From: Hydrogenophaga palleronii NBRC 102513
GTDB lineage: Bacteria > Pseudomonadota > Gammaproteobacteria > Burkholderiales > Burkholderiaceae_C
Assembly: GCF_001571225.1 (NCBI RefSeq)
Contig: NZ_BCTJ01000003.1
Span: 124,001 to 188,000 of the forward strand
Direction: 5' to 3'
DNA: 64,000 nt
Position numbers and translations under genes: made by a program. Below are positions 45,712-52,692 of this stretch, one piece after another (the stretch's first letter is position 1; every line of letters starts with the position of its first letter). The notes beneath the pieces are model-generated. The model searched no databases. It had not been told where the DNA came from and saw only the letters and a program-made list of their open reading frames with translations.

Positions 45712-46878
45712 GTGAGCACCTCCCGACACACCCTGATCGCCTTCGCACTGAGCCTCTCGGCCGGTGCCGTCCTCGCGCAGACGCAGGGCGTGAGCAAGGA
45801 CGAGATCGTGCTCGGCTCCATCCAGGATCTCTCTGGCCCGCTGGCCGGCTTCGGCAAGTCGGTGCGGCAAGGCATGATGCTGCGCGTTGACGAAATCAAC
45901 GAACAAGGTGGCATCAACGGCCGCAAGATCCGTCTGCTGGTGGAAGACAGCAAATACGACCCGCGCAACGCGGTGCTGGCGGCACAGAAACTGGTCAACC
46001 AGGAAAAGATCTTCGCCATGGTTGGCCACCTGGGCACCGCGCAGAACATGGCGGCGATGACAGTGCAGTTTCCGAAGAACGTGGTGAACTTCTTGCCCGT
46101 GACGGCGGCACGCGAAATGTACGAGCCCTTCCACAAGCTCAAGTTCGCCAGCATCGCGCCTTACTACGAGCAGATGCGCATCTTCCTGCCGCGCATGGTG
46201 CAGGAGAAAAAACCCAAGGCGGTGTGTGCGATCTACCAGGACGACGAGTTCGGCCTGGAAGTGCTGCGCGGCGCGGAAGAAGGCCTGAAGGCCGTGAACA
46301 TGACGTTGGTGGAAAAGACCTCGTTCAAGCGCGGCGCCACCGACTTCTCCTCGCAGGTGGCGCGCATGAAGGCGGCCAACTGCGACCTCGTGGTGCTGGG
46401 CACCATCATCCGCGAGACCATCGGCACCATTGGCACCGCGCGCAAGCTGGACTACAACCCCACCTTCTTCGGCTCGCAGGCGGCCTACACCGACCTGATC
46501 CACAAGCTGGGCGGCCCGGCCATGAACGGCCTGTACGCCACCATGACCATCCAGCATCCCTACCTGGACGAGACCTCGCAGCCTATCCGCTTCTGGGCCA
46601 ACAAGTTCAAGACCAAGTTCAACGAAGATCCCAACGTGTTCTCGGTCTACGGCTACAACGCGATCGACATCTTCGCCCGTGCGGCAGGCCGAACCGGTGC
46701 AAACCTCACCACTGACGCATTTGTCAAGACCATGGACAGCCTGACCGTGCCAGCCGACATCTTCGGTTCGCCCGAGCTGCGCTTCAGCCCGCAGCGCCGC
46801 TACGGCAGCATGGCCACGCGCCTGTCGCAGATTCAGGATGGGCGCTGGAAGGTCACCTCGGAGTATGTGAACCAGTGA
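45712..46878 (+). CDS. Branched-chain-type ABC transporter substrate-binding protein 1
   Basis: The 388-residue periplasmic protein has a signal peptide (residues about 1-23, ending SAGAVLAQ) and the Peripla_BP_6 fold (DEIVLGSIQDLSGPLAGFGK, NEQGGINGRKIRLLVEDSKY, MVGHLGTAQNMAAM). The start is GTG at 45712 with AGGAG 9 bases upstream. The next gene is a close paralogue, so there was a tandem duplication. Ligand unknown; the context with an acyl-CoA ligase suggests a carboxylic acid rather than leucine. Confidence 0.9.
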   Translation: MSTSRHTLIAFALSLSAGAVLAQTQGVSKDEIVLGSIQDLSGPLAGFGKSVRQGMMLRVDEINEQGGINGRKIRLLVEDSKYDPRNAVLAAQKLVNQEKIFAMVGHLGTAQNMAAMTVQFPKNVVNFLPVTAAREMYEPFHKLKFASIAPYYEQMRIFLPRMVQEKKPKAVCAIYQDDEFGLEVLRGAEEGLKAVNMTLVEKTSFKRGATDFSSQVARMKAANCDLVVLGTIIRETIGTIGTARKLDYNPTFFGSQAAYTDLIHKLGGPAMNGLYATMTIQHPYLDETSQPIRFWANKFKTKFNEDPNVFSVYGYNAIDIFARAAGRTGANLTTDAFVKTMDSLTVPADIFGSPELRFSPQRRYGSMATRLSQIQDGRWKVTSEYVNQ

Positions 46879-46965
46879 AGCAGGGTCGCCCCCACAGGGA
46901 TCCGATAGAGAACAAGAAGAAGCGCTGCTTTTCGATGTGAATACAACTTTCAGGAGACAAGCACC

Positions 46966-48138
46966 ATGAAGAACACACTGACTCTGATGGCCACGGCGCT
47001 CGCGCTTGGCGGCACCGGCGGCGCCGCTTTTGCGCAGTCGCAGGGCGTGAGCAAGGACGAGATCACGCTGGGCAGCATCCAGGATATGTCGGGCCCGCTT
47101 GCCGCTTTCGGCAAGCAAGTTCGAATGGGCATGCTGCTGCGTGTGGACGAGGTCAACGAACAAGGCGGCATCAACGGCCGCAAGGTCAAGTTGCTGGTGG
47201 AAGACTCTGGCTACGACCCCAAGCGCGCGGTGCTGGCGGCACAGAAGCTGGTGAACCAGGACAAGATCTTCATGATGGTCGGCCACATCGGCACGGCGCA
47301 GAACATGGCCGCCATGCCGGTGCAGTTCCAGAAGAACGTGATCAACTTCTTCCCTGTGACGGCCGCGCGCGAAATGTACGAGCCCTTCCACAAGCTCAAG
47401 TACTCCTTCGCAGCCACCTACTACGACCAGATGAAGATCGTGGTGCCCAAGCTGGCGAAAGAAAAAGGCGCCAAGAAGGTCTGCACCATGTACCAGGACG
47501 ACGAGTTTGGCCTCGAAGTGAAACGCGGTGCCGAAGACGGCCTGAAGGCAGCCGGCATGACCCTGGCGGTGGAGACCACCTACAAACGCGGCGCCACCGA
47601 CTTCGCCTCACAAATGCAGAAGCTGCAGGCCGAACAGTGCGACCTGGTGGTGATGGGCACCATCATCCGCGAGACCATCGGCGGCATCGCCACCGCGAAG
47701 CGCCTGGGCTTCAACCCCACCTTCGTTGGCTCCAGCGCGGCCTACACCGACCTCATCCACAAGCTCGGCGGCCCTGCCATGAACGGCTTCTACGCCGCCA
47801 TGACGGTGCAGAACCCCTACACCGACGAAGCCTCGCAGCCGATCCGCTTCTGGGCCAACAAGTACAAGACCAAGTTCAACGACGACCCGACCGTGTTCTC
47901 GGTGTACGGCTACTCGGCCATCGACGCCTTCCTGCGCGCGGCCGGCAAAACCGGCGGCAACCTCAACACCGAAACCTTCATCAAGGCGATGGACACCATG
48001 ACCATTCCGCCCGACATCTTCGGCAGCGCCGAAATGACCTTCGGCCCGCAGAAGCGCCTGGGCAGCAACGCCACCCGCCTGTCCCAACTGGTCGACAATC
48101 GCTGGAAGGTGGTGTCCGACTACACGAGAATCCAATAA
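46966..48138 (+). CDS. Branched-chain-type ABC transporter substrate-binding protein 2
   Basis: The 390-residue paralogue of the preceding protein has its own signal peptide (ending GGAAFAQ) and ribosome site (AGGAG before ATG 46966). Long stretches are identical or nearly so, for example the NEQGGINGRK and FPVTAAREMYEPFHKLK regions, while ligand-facing segments differ (QMKIVVPKLAKEK versus QMRIFLPRMVQEK). A strong terminator follows about 95 bases later, ending the operon. Two binding proteins could widen the substrate range. Confidence 0.9.
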   Translation: MKNTLTLMATALALGGTGGAAFAQSQGVSKDEITLGSIQDMSGPLAAFGKQVRMGMLLRVDEVNEQGGINGRKVKLLVEDSGYDPKRAVLAAQKLVNQDKIFMMVGHIGTAQNMAAMPVQFQKNVINFFPVTAAREMYEPFHKLKYSFAATYYDQMKIVVPKLAKEKGAKKVCTMYQDDEFGLEVKRGAEDGLKAAGMTLAVETTYKRGATDFASQMQKLQAEQCDLVVMGTIIRETIGGIATAKRLGFNPTFVGSSAAYTDLIHKLGGPAMNGFYAAMTVQNPYTDEASQPIRFWANKYKTKFNDDPTVFSVYGYSAIDAFLRAAGKTGGNLNTETFIKAMDTMTIPPDIFGSAEMTFGPQKRLGSNATRLSQLVDNRWKVVSDYTRIQ

Positions 48139-48232
48139 GCAAAAGATAACTAGAAGGATGACATGGTGATGGAAGACTGACAGCCTGAGTTCACCCATAT
48201 CGCGACGCCTGCTTCGGCAGGCCATGCGTGAA

Positions 48233-48264
48233 CCGCCAGCGCCCCGTGCGCTGGCGGTTTTTTT
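48233..48264 (+). terminator. Strong intrinsic terminator of the liv operon
   Basis: CCGCCAGCGC, CCCGT loop, GCGCTGGCGG gives a perfect 10-bp stem followed directly by seven T (48258-48264). It closes the livHMGF-ligase-binding-protein operon. The stretch 48139-48299 holds nothing else. Confidence 0.93.
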
Positions 48265-48299
48265 ACGCCCGACGACAGCGCGATGACTACCATGGGGCG

Positions 48300-48767
48300 G
48301 TGATCAACACACCACTCAGCCCCACCACCGCCGCCCTGCTGGCCGACGCCCTGCTCGCGCTGCACGTGGGCGTCGTGCTCTTCGTGGTGGGCCTGCTGCC
48401 GCTGGTGCTGCTGGGCGGCGCACTCGGCTGGCGCTGGGTGCGCCACCGCGGCCTGCGCCTCACGCATCTGGGCTTGATGGTGTTCATCGTGGTCCAGACC
48501 TGGCTGGGCCAGCTGTGCCCCCTCACCGTGTGGGAGCAGAACCTGAGGCAGATGGCCGGCCAGGGCAGCTACCGCGAGAGCTTCATCGAACACTGGCTTT
48601 CAAGGCTGCTGTATTGGGACGCGCCTTGGTGGGTGTTTGTGGCGGGGTATACCGGGTTTGCGGCGTTGGTGGGGGTGGGTTGGTGGTGGGTGAGGCCGGG
48701 ATCAATCCGCAGTGGAAAGCCAACCAAGACAACAGCTGTCTCTCGCATAAAAAAAGTGGACCTGTGA
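48300..48767 (+). CDS. DUF2784 membrane protein with an altered C-terminus
   Basis: The 155-residue protein has three to four membrane helices and the DUF2784 pattern (ALLALHVGVVLFVVGLLPLV, LTHLGLMVFIVVQTWLGQLC, CPLTVWEQNLR, FIEHWLSRLLYWDAPWWVF). The start is GTG at 48300, after the terminator; an upstream frame-start would lie inside the terminator and is not used. The last 25 codons (IRSGKPTKTTAVSRIKKVDL) fall in lower-GC DNA and do not look like the family end, so the insertion of the restriction-modification genes may have replaced the original C-terminus. Confidence 0.75.
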   Translation: MINTPLSPTTAALLADALLALHVGVVLFVVGLLPLVLLGGALGWRWVRHRGLRLTHLGLMVFIVVQTWLGQLCPLTVWEQNLRQMAGQGSYRESFIEHWLSRLLYWDAPWWVFVAGYTGFAALVGVGWWWVRPGSIRSGKPTKTTAVSRIKKVDL

Positions 48768-48804
48768 GAAGAGGCGTCGACTCAAGGGCTCGTCAAAATA
48801 TCGA

Positions 48805-48833
48805 TCGACAGCCCGACTCGGCACTTGTAAGAT
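48805..48833 (+). promoter_or_regulatory. Promoter of the restriction-modification operon
   Basis: TCGACA (48805-48810), exactly 17 bp, then TAAGAT (48828-48833) fits a sigma-70 promoter, with a start near 48840 and a leader of about 30 bases to the methyltransferase ATG. The DNA is A/T-richer than the host region. A palindromic ATCGAT lies at its upstream edge. No separate controller-protein gene is present. Confidence 0.55.
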
Positions 48834-48870
48834 ACCCACGTCACATGTTCATCTTTATCACGCGCACCAA

Positions 48871-50148
48871 ATGAATCGACCCATCGGAGTAGACCTGTTC
48901 GCGGGCGCAGGCGGCCTTTCACTTGGATTCGAGCAAGCCGGGTTCGACGTTGTGGCAGCAGTTGAAATCGACCCCATACATTGTGCGATTCACGAACGAA
49001 ATTTTCCGCTAACGAAGACGATTTGTGCAAGCGTTGTCAACCTAACGGGGACAGATCTACGCAGGCTAGCTGGTCTGGGCTCTACAGACATTGATGTGGT
49101 CTTCGGCGGAGCACCATGTCAAGGCTTTTCTTTAATCGGCAAACGCGCACTAGATGACGAAAGAAATCAGCTAGTGTTTCACTACGTTCGGCTGATAAGG
49201 GAGCTACAGCCCAAGTACTTCGTTTTCGAAAATGTGAAGGGCCTTACGCTTGGCCTTCATTCGAAATTTCTACACGAACTAATAGATGCACTAGCCGACG
49301 CCGGGTACGACGTACTCACGCCGTACCAAGTTCTAAATGCGTCGTCCTACGGGGTCCCTCAAGACCGGAAGCGGCTGTTTTTGATGGGTGCTAGACGTGG
49401 TCTCACGTTGCCCACATATCCCAAGCCCCTCAATCAAACGGTCACGGTCGCTGACGCTATCGGAGACCTGCCCGATGCCGACAAATTCAAAACGCTTAAG
49501 GTCAGCGACTCTGTTTCCGTCAAGTGGGAGACGCTGTCAATTTATGGCCGCCGACTTCGCGATCTAGAGAGAGACCCGTTGGACTTCGGGTATCGACGCG
49601 AGTTTGATCGAGACCTCTTGTCATCGAGCCTGCGCACAGAACATACTCAAGTCTCGAAGCAGCGGTTCCGAGCAACTCTGCCAGGGGAAACTGAGCCCAT
49701 TAGCAGGTTCAGAAAGTTGCCAAGTGATGGGTTGTGCAACACGCTGCGAGCGGGCACTGACAGCGCAAGAGGTGCATTTACATCTCCACGCCCAATTCAC
49801 CCGACAGCGCCTCGGGTGATCACCGTTCGCGAAGCAGCAAGACTCCATTCTTTTCCAGATTGGTTCCGATTTCACTCGACCAAATGGCACGGGTTTCGTC
49901 AAATCGGAAACAGCGTTCCTCCGCTACTCGGAAGAGCTGTTGCAGCTGAAGTGCTCAAGGCTCTCGGGCTTAAACCGAGCAAGCCTCAGGAGAAATTGCA
50001 GCCCGGCCTCGCCGAGCTGCTGCAGTTCGATATGGGACAGGCGGCGCGGCACTTTGAAGTTCCACGGAACACCATTGCTCAACGCTCGCGCGCACGTGAA
50101 ATCCTGACAGCAGAAGAGACAGCCGAGTCTCAAGCTCAACATGCCTAA
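48871..50148 (+). CDS. DNA (cytosine-5-)-methyltransferase with HTH-like C-terminal tail
   Basis: The 425-residue enzyme carries all key motifs of Dcm-type methyltransferases: DLFAGAGGLSLG (residues 8-19, SAM binding), GGAPCQGFS with catalytic Cys83, FENVKG (119-124), QDRKRLF (164-170), the target-recognition region about 190-310 and RQIGNSVPP (343-351). It protects DNA against a partner nuclease; the recognition sequence is unknown. The last 60 residues are extra and contain DMGQAARHFEVPRNTIAQRS (387-406), which looks like a helix-turn-helix and could give autoregulation. GC content is low: two 60-base lines counted gave 48% and 57%. The nuclease-like gene starts 3 bases after its stop. Confidence 0.92.
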   Translation: MNRPIGVDLFAGAGGLSLGFEQAGFDVVAAVEIDPIHCAIHERNFPLTKTICASVVNLTGTDLRRLAGLGSTDIDVVFGGAPCQGFSLIGKRALDDERNQLVFHYVRLIRELQPKYFVFENVKGLTLGLHSKFLHELIDALADAGYDVLTPYQVLNASSYGVPQDRKRLFLMGARRGLTLPTYPKPLNQTVTVADAIGDLPDADKFKTLKVSDSVSVKWETLSIYGRRLRDLERDPLDFGYRREFDRDLLSSSLRTEHTQVSKQRFRATLPGETEPISRFRKLPSDGLCNTLRAGTDSARGAFTSPRPIHPTAPRVITVREAARLHSFPDWFRFHSTKWHGFRQIGNSVPPLLGRAVAAEVLKALGLKPSKPQEKLQPGLAELLQFDMGQAARHFEVPRNTIAQRSRAREILTAEETAESQAQHA

Positions 50149-50151
50149 GAC

Positions 50152-50970
50152 ATGACCACAGACATCTCGACAAGTCCTGCCCGCGGATCGGCCCACCGCT
50201 ACAAGCTCATCATTGCTCACATTTTTAAGACGCATTACAGAGCGGGCTCCACCGGCTTCGATTTCAACCGAGAGGAAATCAACGAAGCGGCAACTTTCCT
50301 AAAGCTGCCGCTTATAAAGAATGTCGGAGACCTCCCTTACACGTTTCGCTACCGCGTAGATCTGCCGGAAGAAATCACAAGCACAGCCAAGGCAGGCTAT
50401 GAATGGATTATCAGAGGCGCCGGACAAGCGATGTACCGGTTCAAGCAGATTCGTAAGGTGCGCATCAGCCCCCGAGAGGAGTTGGTGAAAGTCAAAATTC
50501 CAGATGCGACGCCCGAAATCATCGTGGCGTACGCCATGACTGATGAGCAAGCACTGCTAGCTAAGGTTCGTTACAACAGGCTCATCGACATCTTCCTCGG
50601 CGTGACAACTTACTCTTTGCAAAGCCATCTACGCACGACTGTCAAAGATATTGGTCAGATTGAAATTGATGAGGTATACGTCGGAGTTGATCGAAATGGC
50701 GGCCAGTACATCATCCCCGTCCAAGCAAAGGGCGGTAGTGATCGCCACGGGGTCACGCAGACTGAGCAAGACATCCTTTGGTGCGCTCAACGTTTCCCCA
50801 ACTTGAAATGCCGCGCTATTTCGGCGCAGTTCACGCAAGAGGGGCATATCGTCATGTTCGAACTGACGCTGCAACAGGAACAAATTTTTGTCGTGGACGA
50901 GCGTCACTATCAACTCGTTCCAGCGAACTCGATAAGTGCAGAGGATCTGCGAACCTACGCAGCGAAATAG
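50152..50970 (+). CDS. Putative type II restriction endonuclease (PD-(D/E)xK-like), family not recognised
   Basis: The 272-residue protein follows the methyltransferase after 3 bases, the usual place for the partner nuclease. I do not recognise the family. In the second half, EIDEVYVGVD (171-180), a turn, and IIPVQAKGG (187-195) form a strand-turn-strand with Glu171/Asp173/Glu174 and Gln191-Ala-Lys193, a pattern of PD-(D/E)xK nucleases in the QxK variant. The N-terminal part (FNREEINEAATFLKLPLIKN, then YTFRYRVDLPEEI) looks like a winged-helix recognition domain. YNRLIDIFLG and SLQSHLR may complete the core. It is not a Vsr protein. Low GC agrees with transfer together with the methyltransferase. 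Confidence 0.7.
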   Translation: MTTDISTSPARGSAHRYKLIIAHIFKTHYRAGSTGFDFNREEINEAATFLKLPLIKNVGDLPYTFRYRVDLPEEITSTAKAGYEWIIRGAGQAMYRFKQIRKVRISPREELVKVKIPDATPEIIVAYAMTDEQALLAKVRYNRLIDIFLGVTTYSLQSHLRTTVKDIGQIEIDEVYVGVDRNGGQYIIPVQAKGGSDRHGVTQTEQDILWCAQRFPNLKCRAISAQFTQEGHIVMFELTLQQEQIFVVDERHYQLVPANSISAEDLRTYAAK

Positions 50971-51013
50971 CTATCTCGAACTCGGCTGTGAACTCAAGCA
51001 TTACCTTCAAGTT

Positions 51014-51520
51014 TCAAGACACGATATAAGCCCCAGCCCCCGCACAAAGCAACTTCCCATCCGCCCCCCGAAACTCCATGCGTGTGTTGGCCACGCGGGA
51101 GCCCAGGCGCAGCACTTCGGCGTGCATGTCGAAATGCACGCCCACGCAGGGGCGCAGGTAGTCGATGCGCAGGTCGATGGTGCCGAGTTTGCTGAAGCGT
51201 TGCAGGCGCTGCAGCGGCTCTTCGTTCAAGTGGCGTGCGCCGATGGCGGCGATGCAGGCGAGGCCGCCCAGGGCGTCGAGGCAGGCACTGACCACGCCGC
51301 CGTGCACGCGGCCGTGCTGGTAGTGGCCGATGAGTTCGGGCTTCATCTGGATGCGTCCGGTCACGCGCTCGGGGGTGATGTCCTGGATCTTCAGGCCCAG
51401 CACTTTGTTGAAGACGATCTTCTCTTCAAACAGGTCTTTGAGCTGCACGATGAACTCGGGCTCGAAGACCACCGGGGTGGCGGCGGGGTGGGTATTGGAT
51501 GTGGCGTGTTTGCTGCTCAT
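51014..51520 (-). CDS. PaaI-type hotdog thioesterase
   Basis: The 168-residue hotdog protein has the PaaI-like motif HYQHGRVHGGVVSACLDALGG (split here by function: the HGGVV with its Asp/Asn-like active residues) followed by TIDLRIDYLRPCVG. It likely hydrolyses an acyl-CoA of the neighbouring catabolic operon. ATG at 51520 overlaps the stop of the broken acyl-CoA dehydrogenase (ATGA); ATG at 51529 is possible. It is the last gene of the atu-like operon and touches the foreign island at 51013. Confidence 0.85.
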   Translation of the reverse strand: MSSKHATSNTHPAATPVVFEPEFIVQLKDLFEEKIVFNKVLGLKIQDITPERVTGRIQMKPELIGHYQHGRVHGGVVSACLDALGGLACIAAIGARHLNEEPLQRLQRFSKLGTIDLRIDYLRPCVGVHFDMHAEVLRLGSRVANTRMEFRGADGKLLCAGAGAYIVS

Positions 51521-52669
51521 AGGTTCCATTGCCGGGCGGCGAGTTCTTTCATGATTTCTTCAGCACCGCCGCCGATCATCATCACCTTCACTTCGCGGTA
51601 CACGCGCTCGCTCACGGTGCCGCGCATGTAGCCCATGCCGCCGAGGATCTGCACCGCGGCGTCGGCGCAGAACTGCATGGCCTGGGTGGCGTGGTTCTTG
51701 AGCAGGCAGACGTTGGCCACCCAGTCGGTGCCTTCGTCGCCCGCGTCCACGCGCGCGCCCAGCGCTTCCAGCCAGGCCTGGGTGGACTGGATGCGCATCT
51801 GCATGTCCATGAGTTTGTGGCGGATCACCTGGCGTTCGATCAGCGCGGCGCCGAAGGTGTTGCGTTGCCGCGCCCAGGCCAGGGCTTCGTCGTAGCAGGC
51901 CTCGGCAAAGCCGAGTGCCATGGCAGACAGGGCCAGGCGCTCGCCGTTGAAGTTGCCCATGATCATGCGAAAGCCCGCGCCCTCCGCGCCCAGGCGGTAG
52001 CGCACGGGCACGCGCACGCCGTCGAAGCGCAGTTGCGCGGTGTCCGAGCACAGCCAGCCCATCTTGCTCAGCGCGGTGCGCGAGAGGCCGGGCGTGTGGC
52101 AGGGCACGGCGATCATCGAGATGCCGCCAGCGCCCGGTGCGCACGGCCAGCGTGATCCAGTCGCAGCGCATGCCGGAGGTGATGAAGATTTTTTCGCCGT
52201 CGATGACGTAGTGATCACCATCCAGCCGCGCGGTGGTGCGCAGCGCAGCCACGTCGGAGCCGCCGCCGGCTTCGGTGATGCCGAGCGCGGCGATCTGCTC
52301 GCCGCGCAGCACCGGCGGCACCACCTCCTGCTGCAGCTCGGGCGTGCCGTGTGCCAGCACGGGCGGCAGGCCGATGTTGTGGGTGAACAGGCTGGCCATC
52401 ACGCCGCCGCTGCCACCATAGCGCGCCAGCGTGCGCGACATGGCGTTGCGCGTGCTCCAGGGCGCGGGCGTGCCGCCCAGGTGTTCGGGGTAACCGAGGC
52501 CGAGCAGCCCGATGTCGGCGGCCTGGCGGTGCAGTGAGCGCGGCAGTTCGCCTGCGTCTTCCCAGGCGGCCACGTTCGGCGCAATGGCCTGGGTGGCGAA
52601 GCGCTGCACGGTGTCCACCAGGGCGCTGCGGTCTTCGGCGGTAAAGGCGTGATCAGGACTGGGGTTCAT
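51517..52669 (-). pseudogene. Acyl-CoA dehydrogenase interrupted by a frameshift
   Basis: The first part (from ATG 52669) reads a normal acyl-CoA dehydrogenase to FITSGMRCDWITLAVRTG. The frame then goes wrong and the homologous sequence resumes in the next frame with GGISMIAVPCHTPGLSRTAL, FDGVRVPV, and the catalytic-domain end LGGMGYMRGTVSERVYREVK, IGGGAEEIMKELAARQW. The shift is at 52131-52138, in a GGGCG run on the minus strand; the total of 1153 bases is one base more than a whole number of codons, so one extra base (or two lost) explains it. Repaired, it would have about 383 residues, normal for the family. It follows the biotin carboxylase gene. Confidence 0.85.
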
Positions 52670-52692
52670 GGCGCCATTCAGGGGTGTTCAGG

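Noticed and set aside
48228-48300. A longer N-terminus for the DUF2784 protein beginning at GTG 48228
   Set aside because: The extra codons coincide with the perfect terminator hairpin and its T run, so they are unlikely to be translated as part of this gene.
48700-51030. Insertion sequence or transposon ends flanking the restriction-modification genes
   Set aside because: I compared both edges for inverted or direct repeats and saw only a trivial 7-base match (ACTCAAG); no transposase is present.
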